Origin: Elusimicrobiota bacterium
Lineage (GTDB): Bacteria > Elusimicrobiota > Elusimicrobia > UBA1565
Length of the DNA stretch: 12,288 nucleotides
Direction: 5' to 3'
NCBI GenBank assembly: GCA_003450735.1
Contig: DMEZ01000027.1
Location: 94,409 to 106,696 of the forward strand
In this document: positions 6,492 to 12,288 of the stretch, in pieces
Layout: each line of letters begins with the position of its first letter
How positions within the stretch are numbered: position 1 is the stretch's first letter
The notes under the pieces: generated by a model
Seen by the model: the letters and a program-made list of their open reading frames with translations, nothing else
Told to the model about the DNA's origin: nothing
Databases searched by the model: none
Program-made: the position numbers and the translations under genes

Positions 6492-6776
6492 ATGGAGATC
6501 TCAGAGATCCGGGTACACCTCCGCAGCGAGGACAAGCTCAAGGCTTTCGTCACGGTGACGTTCGACAACTGTTTCGTGGTCCGGAACATGAAGATCGTCG
6601 AGGGGAACAAAGGGCTCATCCTATGCATGCCTTCGCGCAAGCTGCCGAACGGCACATACAAGGACATCGCGCACCCCATCTCGATGGAGTTCCGGAAGAC
6701 GCTCGAGGACCGGATCATGGCGGCATACCAGGAAGAGCTGAAGAAGCCGAGCCCGGACAGGACGACGGAGGAATGA
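6492..6776 (+). CDS. spoVG: SpoVG family RNA/DNA-binding regulator
   Basis: The product is 94 aa, matching the usual SpoVG length. The N-terminus MEISEIRVHLRSEDKLKAFV corresponds to the family's opening strands, followed by VTFDNCFVVRNMKIVEGNKG (22-41), the family's central segment, then LILCMPSRKLPNGTYKDIAH (42-61) and a C-terminal helix containing FRKTLEDRIMAAYQEEL. SpoVG proteins are small site-specific nucleic-acid-binding regulators in Firmicutes and spirochaetes; outside spore formers they act on diverse genes, and the targets here are unknown. The ATG lies 8 nt after the ispE stop, with a GGTGAG ribosome site overlapping the end of ispE. The stop codon is only 4 nt before the tRNA-Gln gene, so RNase P cutting would end the mRNA right after the stop. 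In Bacillus and relatives spoVG precedes glmU and prs, as here. Confidence 0.95.
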   Translation: MEISEIRVHLRSEDKLKAFVTVTFDNCFVVRNMKIVEGNKGLILCMPSRKLPNGTYKDIAHPISMEFRKTLEDRIMAAYQEELKKPSPDRTTEE

Positions 6777-6780
6777 TCAC

Positions 6781-6851
6781 TCCCGGGTGGTGTAACGGTA
6801 ACACGCCAGCCTTTGGAGCTGGTTTTCCAGGTTCGAATCCTGGCCCGGGAA
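6781..6851 (+). tRNA. tRNA-Gln (anticodon TTG)
   Basis: A full cloverleaf can be drawn. The acceptor stem TCCCGGG (6781-6787) pairs with CCCGGGA (6844-6850); the D stem is GTGT/ACAC; the anticodon stem is CCAGC/GCTGG with loop CTTTGGA and anticodon TTG at 6813-6815; the T arm is CCAGG-TTCGAAT-CCTGG. The U1-A72 pair is a known glutamine identity feature in E. coli. The discriminator is A6851 and the 3' CCA is not encoded (CCC follows), so it must be added enzymatically. The gene lies 4 nt after spoVG and 25 nt before glmU, so it is probably cut out of a polycistronic transcript. tRNA-Gln between ispE and prs is also seen in deltaproteobacteria. Confidence 0.97.
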
Positions 6852-6876
6852 CCCCACCCGTTCCCAAGGAACACGC

Positions 6877-8277
6877 ATGACGACCCCCAGCGCTCAGATC
6901 AAAGGCCAGACCCTCGGCGTGCTCATCCTCGCGGCCGGCCAGGGCACGCGCATGGTCTCGGCCCAGCCCAAGGTCCTGCACCCGCTCGGCGGCCGCCCCA
7001 TGATCTCCTACCTGCTGCGCCTGGCCAACGCCCTCAAGCCGGCCGGCATTGCCGTGGTCGTGGGTCACCAGGGGGAACTCGTCCGCGAGGAGGTGGAGAA
7101 AGCCGCCAAGGCCTGGGGGCTCACGCGCCCCATCACCTTCATCCGCCAGAAGCACCTAAGCGGGTCGGGCTCGGCGGTCCTCGAAGCCCTCCCGTTCCTG
7201 CGCAGGTTCCGCACCGCGCTCGTCATGTGCGGCGACTCGCCCCTGCTCACCTTCGACACGGTCTTCACCCTGCTCAACGCCCACCTCCGGGACAAGACCC
7301 AGGCCACCATGCTCACGGCGAACCTGCGCGACCCGAAGGGCTACGGCCGCATCGTGAAGGGCCCCCACGGCGACGTCTCGCGCGTGGTCGAGGAGACCAG
7401 CGCCACCCCCAAGGAGGCGGCCATCAGGGAGGTCAACTCGGGCACCTACTGCTTCGAGACCGCCCTTCTCGTCGACGCGGTCAAGCAGCTCAAGCCCCAG
7501 GGCCCCAAGCGCGAGTTCTACCTCACCGACTGCCTCGAGATCATCCACCAGAAGGGCGGGCGCGTCCTGGCCCATCTCGCGGCGAGCGGCGAGGAGATCC
7601 TCGGCATCAACACCCGCGTCCACCTCGCGAAGGCCGAGAGCGTGCTCTGCCGCCGCTCGCTCGAGCGCCTGATGCTCTCGGGCGTCACCATCGTCGACCC
7701 CGCCCACACCTATGCCGACGCCGATGTGGAGGTCGGCCAGGACAGCGTGCTTTTGCCGGGCACGGTCCTGCGGGGGGCGACCCGCATCGGCGCCCGATGC
7801 CGCATCGGGCCCTACGCCTGCATCGAGAACGCCTCCGTGGGCAACGAGTGCTCCGTCTCGTTCTCCCAGGTGGCCGACGCCCGCATCCTCGAGAAGTGCT
7901 TTGTCGGCCCCTTCTCCCACATCCGGCCCGGCAGCGTCATCGGGCCGCGGGCCAAGGTCGGCAACTTCAGCGAGGTCAAAGCCTCGAAGATCGGCTTCGG
8001 CTCGAAGGTGCCGCACCTCAGCTACGTGGGCGACGCCGAGGTCGCCGAGGACGTGAACATCGGGGCCGGGACCATCACCTGCAACTACGACGGGGTCGAG
8101 AAGCATAAGACGATCATCGGGGCGAAGTCCTTCATCGGTTCGAACGTGAACCTCGTCGCCCCGGTGAAGGTCGGGCGCGGCGCCAAGATCGGCGCCGGCT
8201 CGACCATCACGGAGGACGTCCCGGACGGCGCCTTGGCGCTCGCCCGGGCCCAGCAGGTCAACAAGGTGCGGAAATAG
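6877..8277 (+). CDS. glmU: Bifunctional UDP-GlcNAc pyrophosphorylase / GlcN-1-P acetyltransferase (GlmU)
   Basis: GlmU acetylates glucosamine-1-phosphate and couples it to UTP, giving UDP-GlcNAc for peptidoglycan and LPS. The 466-aa length fits the two-domain enzyme. In the N-terminal uridylyltransferase, LAAGQGTRM at 18-26 with PKVLHPLGGRPM is the nucleotide loop, D120 in CGDSPLL and N245 in GINTRVHLAKAE are the metal ligands, and YGRIV and EVNSGTYCF are present. The uracil-contacting GTGHA is GSGSA here. The C-terminal left-handed beta-helix contains NFSEVK (363-368), the catalytic His380 in PHLSYVGDAE, NIGAGTITCNYDG (394-406) and GSNVNLVAPV. The start at 6877 has an AAGGA ribosome site 6 nt upstream. 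An N-terminal leader of about 12 residues precedes the first strand. Sitting between tRNA-Gln and prs, it matches the Bacillus glmU-prs order. Confidence 0.97.
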   Translation: MTTPSAQIKGQTLGVLILAAGQGTRMVSAQPKVLHPLGGRPMISYLLRLANALKPAGIAVVVGHQGELVREEVEKAAKAWGLTRPITFIRQKHLSGSGSAVLEALPFLRRFRTALVMCGDSPLLTFDTVFTLLNAHLRDKTQATMLTANLRDPKGYGRIVKGPHGDVSRVVEETSATPKEAAIREVNSGTYCFETALLVDAVKQLKPQGPKREFYLTDCLEIIHQKGGRVLAHLAASGEEILGINTRVHLAKAESVLCRRSLERLMLSGVTIVDPAHTYADADVEVGQDSVLLPGTVLRGATRIGARCRIGPYACIENASVGNECSVSFSQVADARILEKCFVGPFSHIRPGSVIGPRAKVGNFSEVKASKIGFGSKVPHLSYVGDAEVAEDVNIGAGTITCNYDGVEKHKTIIGAKSFIGSNVNLVAPVKVGRGAKIGAGSTITEDVPDGALALARAQQVNKVRK

Positions 8278-8289
8278 GCGGGGGGACGC

Positions 8290-9318
8290 TTGCCAGTGAA
8301 CATCATGGAGACCGAAGAAGCCGCGGACGAGAAGAAGGGGATCCTCCGGAGGCCGAAAGAACTGCTGGAGCCCGTCACGAGGCCCGTCCTGGGGCTGAAG
8401 CTCTTCTCCTGCAACGCGAACCGTCCGCTGGCCGACAAGATCGCGGAGGTCCTCGGCGTGCCGCTCGGCCGCGCCGACGTGGAGCGCTTCGCGGACGGCG
8501 AGATCAACGTGCACGTCAAGGAGAACGTGCGCGGGCGCGACTGCTACGTCATCCAGCCGACCTGCCGGCCGGTCAACGAGCACCTCATGGAGCTTCTCGT
8601 GATGGTCGACGCCCTCCGCCGCGCGAGCGCCGGGAGGATCACCGCCGTCATCCCCTATTTCGGCTACGCACGCGCCGACCGCAAGACCCAGCCGCGGGTG
8701 CCCATCTCGGCCAAGCTGGTCGCGAACCTCATCACCCAGGCGGGCGTGCAGCGCATCATCACGGTGGACCTGCATGCCGGACAGATCCAGGGCTTCTTCG
8801 ACATCCCGGTGGATCACCTGATCGCGGCTCCCGTCTTCCTGGACCACCTGCGCAAGAAGAACCTCAAGGATGTGGTCTGCGTGTCCCCGGACGTGGGCGG
8901 GGTCGAGCGCGCGCGCGCCTTCGCCAAGCGCCTCTCGGCGGGCCTCGTCATCATCGACAAGAGGCGCCCGAAGCCGAACGTGGCCTCGGTCTACAACGTC
9001 ATCGGCGACGTGGCGGGCAAGGTGGCCGTCCTCTTCGACGACATGGTGGACACGGGCGGCACCCTGACCAAGGTCGCCTCCAAGATCCGCGAGCAGGGCG
9101 CGGTGAAGATCCTCGCGGCCTGCGTGCACGGGGTCTTCTCCGGCAACGCGAGGGACATGCTCGAGCAGTCCGAGATCGAGGAGATCCTCATCACCGACAC
9201 CATCCCGCTCCCTCCCGGGCCCGCCGGCAAGATCACGCAGCTGACGATCGCGCCGCTGGTCGGAGAGGCCATCCGGCGCAACCACTGCGGGGAGTCCATC
9301 AGCGAACTCTTTGTGTGA
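8290..9318 (+). CDS. prs: Ribose-phosphate pyrophosphokinase (PRPP synthetase)
   Basis: Prs makes PRPP from ribose-5-phosphate and ATP, feeding purine, pyrimidine, His, Trp and NAD synthesis. Motifs: FADGEINVHVKENVRG (67-82), the ATP-binding YFGYARADRK (123-132), catalytic VDLHAGQIQGFFDIPVDHL (159-177), SPDVGGVERARAFAKRL (199-215), the flexible-loop-related IDKRRP (222-227) and the PRPP-loop DDMVDTGGTLT (250-260). Length from the TTG at 8290 is 342 aa, about 30 more than typical because of an extra charged N-terminus before GLKLFSCNAN. The TTG is 5 nt from a GGGGGG ribosome site; GTG at 8296 is an equally good alternative. ATG at 8305 is far from it (19 nt), but even that start leaves an extension. 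There is no ATG or GTG nearer the family start. The gap to glmU is 12 nt. Confidence 0.95.
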   Translation: MPVNIMETEEAADEKKGILRRPKELLEPVTRPVLGLKLFSCNANRPLADKIAEVLGVPLGRADVERFADGEINVHVKENVRGRDCYVIQPTCRPVNEHLMELLVMVDALRRASAGRITAVIPYFGYARADRKTQPRVPISAKLVANLITQAGVQRIITVDLHAGQIQGFFDIPVDHLIAAPVFLDHLRKKNLKDVVCVSPDVGGVERARAFAKRLSAGLVIIDKRRPKPNVASVYNVIGDVAGKVAVLFDDMVDTGGTLTKVASKIREQGAVKILAACVHGVFSGNARDMLEQSEIEEILITDTIPLPPGPAGKITQLTIAPLVGEAIRRNHCGESISELFV

Positions 9319-9333
9319 GACGCATAGAACCCT

Positions 9334-9338
9334 AGGAG
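9334..9338 (+). promoter_or_regulatory. Strong ribosome binding site for rplY
   Basis: AGGAG ends 7 nt before the ATG at 9346. It is the clearest Shine-Dalgarno match of the downstream cluster and fits high expression of a ribosomal protein. Confidence 0.7.
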
Positions 9339-9345
9339 AAAGAAC

Positions 9346-10107
9346 ATGGCAGAGATCGAGTTGAAGGCGGATATCCGGAGCGAGAAGAGCACCAAGAAGG
9401 AGCTTTCAGGCTACCGGCGGGAGAACCGGGTCCCCGGCATCGTCTACGGCGGCCAGGGCGGCAACGTCAAGGTCGTCGTGGTCGAGAAGGAGCTCATGGG
9501 CGCTCTCAAGGCGCACGGCATGAACGTCCTGCTGAGGCTCAAGCACGCGAAGGGCGAGGACACAGTCATCGTCAAGGTCCTGCAGAAGCACGCCCTCACG
9601 AGCCGCCCCATCCACGCGGATTTCCAGCGCATCTCCCTCACCGAGAAGATCACGGTCAAGGTGCCCATCGAAGTCGTCGGCGAGGCGCCCGGCGTCAAGC
9701 TGCAGGCCGGCATCCTGGAGCGCGCGCTCCACAGCCTCGAGATCCGCTGCCTGCCCAACGCCATCCCGTCCAAGTTCGACGCGGACGTCAGCGCGCTGAA
9801 TATCGGCGAGCAGCTCTTCGTGTCGGGGCTGAAGGTGCCCTCCGACATCGAGGTCCTCACCGACCCCAAGCAGATCGTCGTCAACATCCTCGTCCCCGCC
9901 GCCGAGGAAGAGAAGCCCGCCGAGGAAGTCCCGGTGGAGGGCGCCGCGGCCGAGCCCGAGGTCATCGCCAAGGGCAAGGAGAAGGAAGGGGAGGAGGGCG
10001 CCGAGGCCAAGCCGGGCGAGAAGGCCGCCGCCGGCAAGCCGGGCGAGAAGCCTGCGGCCGGGAAACCGGGCGAGAAGCCCGCGGCAGGCAAAGAGCACAA
10101 GAAATAG
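9346..10107 (+). CDS. rplY: Ribosomal protein bL25, long (Ctc/TL5) form
   Basis: bL25 binds 5S rRNA in the large subunit. This 253-aa protein is the two-domain Ctc type: the 5S-binding domain at 1-95 shows RRENRVPGIVYGG (24-36) and RPIHADFQRISLTEKITVKV (87-106), and the C-terminal domain (about 96-185) contains GVKLQAGILERALHSLEIRC (116-135). Beyond 185 there is a low-complexity, charged tail of about 68 residues rich in Glu, Lys, Pro and Ala, ending in three 9-aa repeats (KPGEKxAAG). The tail is longer than in most bL25 proteins and is probably disordered. The gene lies 27 nt after prs with its own strong ribosome site, and pth starts 3 nt after its stop. prs-rplY-pth is a common bacterial order. 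Confidence 0.95.
   Translation: MAEIELKADIRSEKSTKKELSGYRRENRVPGIVYGGQGGNVKVVVVEKELMGALKAHGMNVLLRLKHAKGEDTVIVKVLQKHALTSRPIHADFQRISLTEKITVKVPIEVVGEAPGVKLQAGILERALHSLEIRCLPNAIPSKFDADVSALNIGEQLFVSGLKVPSDIEVLTDPKQIVVNILVPAAEEEKPAEEVPVEGAAAEPEVIAKGKEKEGEEGAEAKPGEKAAAGKPGEKPAAGKPGEKPAAGKEHKK
10009..10089 (+). repeat. Three 27-nt in-frame tandem repeats in the rplY tail
   Basis: Units at 10009-10035, 10036-10062 and 10063-10089 encode KPGEKAAAG, KPGEKPAAG and KPGEKPAAG. The units share the ccgggcgagaag core and differ mostly at third codon positions, so the protein repeat is kept while the DNA has drifted. The copy number may vary between strains. Confidence 0.85.
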
Positions 10108-10110
10108 TCC

Positions 10111-10707
10111 GTGGCGGCTCACGTCCGCCTCGTCGTGGGGCTCGGCAACCCGGGTCCCGAGTACGCGGCGACGCGGCACAACGTCGGCTTCCGGACGGTC
10201 GACCGCCTGCGCGAGCAGACGGGCGGGCCCGCGTGGCGGCCCGCCCCGGCGGGCGAAGGGGAAATCTCCGAGGCCCTCTTCGAGGGCGGGAGCGTGCGCC
10301 TCGCGAAGCCTGCGACCTACATGAACGCCTCCGGGGAATTCGTCGGGGCGCTCGCAAGGTACTGGAAGGTGGAGCCCGCCCTGCTGCTCGTGGTTTCGGA
10401 CGACATCTCCCTGCCGCTCGGGCGCATCCGCATCCGGCTCAAGGGTTCCTCCGGGGGGCAGCGCGGGCTCGAGTCGGTCCTGGACTGTCTCGGCACCGAC
10501 GAGGTGCCCCGCCTGCGGCTGGGCGTGGGCCCCAAGCCCGAGCGCCTCGACGCGGCGGACTTCGTCCTCTCCCGCTTCCTGCCCGAGGAGCGCGACCGGG
10601 TCTCGGAGATGATCGGGCGGGCCGGCGAGGCCGTCCAGGCGGCCTGTGAGCGCGGCATCGAGCCGGCCATGAACTCGTTCAACCCCGCGTCCCCCGAAGA
10701 GCGATGA
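10111..10707 (+). CDS. pth: Peptidyl-tRNA hydrolase (Pth)
   Basis: Pth frees tRNA from peptidyl-tRNAs that drop off the ribosome, an essential recycling step. The 198-aa length is typical. Conserved active-site elements are N13 in GLGNPGPEY, the catalytic His23 in TRHNVGF, M71-N72 in TYMNASGEF and D97 in SDDISLPLG. The usual HDD is SDD here, and the usual GGHNGL is GGQRGL (Q117, R118), so two generally conserved substrate-binding positions are changed. The start is GTG at 10111, 3 nt after the rplY stop; no ATG lies before the LVVGLGNPG strand and no good ribosome site is seen, suggesting coupling to rplY translation. The stop overlaps the next gene (ATGA). Confidence 0.94.
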   Translation: MAAHVRLVVGLGNPGPEYAATRHNVGFRTVDRLREQTGGPAWRPAPAGEGEISEALFEGGSVRLAKPATYMNASGEFVGALARYWKVEPALLLVVSDDISLPLGRIRIRLKGSSGGQRGLESVLDCLGTDEVPRLRLGVGPKPERLDAADFVLSRFLPEERDRVSEMIGRAGEAVQAACERGIEPAMNSFNPASPEER

Positions 10708-10928
10708 GCCCCTGGGCCAAGGTCGGGACCGGCCTCTTCTTCTTCCTGCTCGGCCTGGGCTATCTCTGCCAGCCGACCCTCGTGGAGCGGGTCGTCTCCT
10801 TCCTGAGGGACGTGGTCCTCAACGATGCGCACATCGCCCTGGAGCGCCGGAAATGGGGGGTCTTCTTCCTGCTCATCTCCGTGCTGTTCCTCTACATGGG
10901 CTACACGGCGCTCTACCGCCTGCCATGA
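10704..10928 (+). CDS. Small two-helix membrane protein, unknown function
   Basis: This is a 74-aa protein that I do not recognise. Two hydrophobic stretches are likely membrane helices: about 5-22 (including GTGLFFFLLGLGYLC) and about 51-69 (WGVFFLLISVLFLYMGYTAL). They are joined by a charged amphipathic segment (VERVVSFLRDVVLNDAHIAL, then ERRK). By the positive-inside rule the ERRK before helix 2 suggests that the loop is cytoplasmic. It overlaps pth and the TldE gene by 4 nt each (ATGA), and its coding-like composition and placement support a real gene. No catalytic motif is visible. Confidence 0.75.
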   Translation: MSPWAKVGTGLFFFLLGLGYLCQPTLVERVVSFLRDVVLNDAHIALERRKWGVFFLLISVLFLYMGYTALYRLP

Positions 10929-12274
10929 CCCCGCTCCCCGAACTCGCCGGCCGGGCCCTCGATTGGCTGAAGGGCCGCTCCCCCTCCGCGCAGGCGGAGG
11001 TCTACCTCTACCGGGGCGAGAGCCGGGGCGTGGAGGTCCGGGAGGGCCGCGTGGAGACGCGCCAGCAGTCCTCCGAAGCCGGGATGGGCTTGAGGCTCTT
11101 CGAGGGCGGGCGCATGGGCTTCGCCTCGGCGGGGGGGCTCGAGGAGGACGTCCTGCCCAGGCTCTACGGGACCGTGCGCGCCCAGATGGCGTACCTGCCT
11201 CCGGATGAGAACCGCGCGCTGCCGCCGCTCTCCGAGCCGGTCCCCGGCGGAGCGCTCGCCGAGACCCTCTTCGATCCCTCCTTGTTCCAGGCTCCGCTCT
11301 CGGCCTGGGAGCCCCGCCTCTTCGACCTGCAGGAGCAGGCCCGGCGAGCGGATCCGCGTGTCCGCAAGGCGCTGCAGATCGACTATGGAGAGGGGCGCTC
11401 GGAGGTGTCCATCGCCAGCACGGCGGGAGTCTTCACTCACGAGAGGGGAACGAGCTGCGGGGTCAGTTTGTCCTTGATGGCCGAGCAGGACGGGGAGGTG
11501 CAGGTGGGCGCGGCGTCCCGCGTGGCCCGGTCCGGCGCCGCGTTGGGCTTCGAGCGCATCGCCGAGGAGTCCGTGTTCCGGACCGTCTCCCTCCTCGGGG
11601 CCCGCAAGCCTCCCACGCGCCGGCGCGCCATCCTCTTCGACCCTTGGATCGCCGGGGAGTTCCTGGACCTCATCGCGGGGGCGCTCTCGGCGGAAGCCGT
11701 CCAGCGGGGGAAGTCCCTCTTCGCGGGAAGGCTGGGCAAGCCGGTGGCGAGCCCCGAGATGAGCTTCACCGACGATCCCCGCCGGCCCGGGGGCGTGGCC
11801 AGCGCCCTCTTCGACGACGAGGGCGTCCCGACCGAGCGCAAGGTCATGATCGAGGGGGGCCTCCTCATGGATTATTTCTTCGACAGCTACACCGCGCGCA
11901 AGGGCCGCCGGCGGTCCAACGGCTGCGCCAGCCGCGCCGGCTACAAGGGCCTCCCGGGCCCCGGCTGCTCGAATTTCTACCTGGAACCCGGCCGCGTGAG
12001 CCGGGCCGACCTGATCGCAGGCACGGAAGACGGCATCCTCGCCTTCGAGCTCCTCGGCATGCACACGGCCGACGCGGTCTCGGGGGAGTTCTCGATCGGG
12101 GTCTCGGGCGTCGCGGTGGAGAAGGGCCGCCTGGCGGGGGGGATCAAGAACGCCATGATCTCCGGCAACCTGCTCGACCTCCTTTCGAAAGTGGACGGGG
12201 TGGCCGACGACCTGACCTTCTACGGGAGCATCGCCTCCCCGACGTTCAGGGTCCCGGGACTGATGGTCGCGTGA
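10925..12274 (+). CDS. pmbA: TldE/PmbA-type TldD family protein
   Basis: This is a 449-aa member of the TldD/PmbA (microcin-processing protease U62) family. TldD and TldE form a heterodimeric peptidase in which TldD carries the HExxxH zinc site. I see no HExxxH here, so it is the TldE/PmbA partner type. Recognisable parts are RGVEVREGRVETRQQSS (34-50) with GLRLFEGGRMGFAS, the C-terminal GYKGLPGPGCSNFYLEPG, then GMHTADAVSGEFSIGVSGVA and the final ISGNLLDLLSKVDGVADDLT and FYGSIASPTFRVPG segments. It starts at an ATG overlapping the stop of the small membrane gene; the same frame stays open upstream to 10853, but that part lies inside the previous gene. No TldD is in the window; it could lie downstream. 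The natural substrate is unknown. Confidence 0.9.
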   Translation: MTPLPELAGRALDWLKGRSPSAQAEVYLYRGESRGVEVREGRVETRQQSSEAGMGLRLFEGGRMGFASAGGLEEDVLPRLYGTVRAQMAYLPPDENRALPPLSEPVPGGALAETLFDPSLFQAPLSAWEPRLFDLQEQARRADPRVRKALQIDYGEGRSEVSIASTAGVFTHERGTSCGVSLSLMAEQDGEVQVGAASRVARSGAALGFERIAEESVFRTVSLLGARKPPTRRRAILFDPWIAGEFLDLIAGALSAEAVQRGKSLFAGRLGKPVASPEMSFTDDPRRPGGVASALFDDEGVPTERKVMIEGGLLMDYFFDSYTARKGRRRSNGCASRAGYKGLPGPGCSNFYLEPGRVSRADLIAGTEDGILAFELLGMHTADAVSGEFSIGVSGVAVEKGRLAGGIKNAMISGNLLDLLSKVDGVADDLTFYGSIASPTFRVPGLMVA

Positions 12275-12281
12275 GGGAACG

Positions 12282-12288
12282 ATGGCAC
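12282..12288 (+). CDS. Possible start of the next gene (cut by window end)
   Basis: An ATG at 12282 follows the TldE stop by 7 nt with a purine-rich GAGGGA just before it, as expected for the next gene of the operon. Only two codons are visible, so nothing can be said about its product. Confidence 0.3.

Noticed and set aside
6813..8108. Alternative + frame over the tRNA and glmU (431 codons)
   Set aside because: It starts inside the tRNA and encodes a Pro/Arg/His-rich sequence out of frame with the clearly conserved GlmU.
8305..8307. ATG at 8305 as the prs start
   Set aside because: It is about 19 nt from the only ribosome site, which better serves TTG 8290 or GTG 8296; it would still leave an N-terminal extension, so it remains possible but less likely.
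7156..9285. Long minus-strand open frame spanning glmU and prs (709 codons)
   Set aside because: It runs across two unmistakable + strand genes and the spacer between them, and its sequence is low-complexity Asp/Val/Leu/Gly, a typical antisense shadow.
10009..10089. Possible CRISPR-like or mobile repeat
   Set aside because: The three 27-nt units are contiguous with no spacers and in frame with rplY; they encode a peptide repeat.
10853..10924. Extended N-terminus for the TldE protein
   Set aside because: The added residues lie inside the second membrane helix of the preceding gene in another frame, and the family sequence fits a start at the ATGA junction at 10925.

Overview
This is a GC-rich, densely packed chromosomal window of housekeeping genes. 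Most neighbouring genes on the + strand overlap by 4 nt (ATGA) or sit within a few tens of bases of each other. The signal-peptide TPR protein ending in an LolB-like domain, and the order LolB-like, ispE, tRNA-Gln, glmU, prs, rplY, pth, point to a bacterium with a Gram-negative (two-membrane) envelope. SpoVG is more typical of Firmicutes, spirochaetes, some deltaproteobacteria and Elusimicrobiota. I would guess a GC-rich, deep-branching Gram-negative lineage such as Elusimicrobiota or a deltaproteobacterial relative, but the window alone cannot settle this.

Layout. (1) 1-2472, + strand: the 3' end of an unidentified gene, then thiL (thiamine-phosphate kinase), tsaE and tsaB (tRNA t6A synthesis) and rimI (N-acetyltransferase), all overlapping and probably one operon. 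(2) 2473-2615: a convergent intergenic region with three stem-loops and a good minus-strand promoter-like sequence. (3) 2616-3404, - strand: a single aldo/keto reductase gene. (4) 3405-3445: an AT-rich divergent promoter island. (5) 3446-6776, + strand: a 720-aa secreted TPR protein with an LolB-like C-terminus, ispE (isoprenoid synthesis) and spoVG. ispE contains a strong internal promoter-like sequence, an A8 run and a terminator-like hairpin. (6) 6781-6851: tRNA-Gln(TTG), squeezed between spoVG and glmU. (7) 6877-10928: glmU (UDP-GlcNAc synthesis), prs (PRPP synthesis), rplY/ctc (ribosomal protein bL25), pth (peptidyl-tRNA hydrolase) and a small two-helix membrane protein. (8) 10925-12274: a TldE/PmbA-type protein, followed at the very edge by a possible next start codon.

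The genes serve translation and its fidelity (tsaE, tsaB, rimI, tRNA-Gln, rplY, pth), central precursor supply (prs, thiL, glmU, ispE) and the envelope (TPR-LolB protein, glmU). I see no mobile element, CRISPR array, phage gene or defence system. I found no convincing new multi-gene system. The most unusual signals are regulatory: the promoter/A8/hairpin cluster inside ispE and the hairpin-rich convergent spacer after rimI. The TPR-LolB fusion occupying the lolB slot next to ispE is also worth a look.
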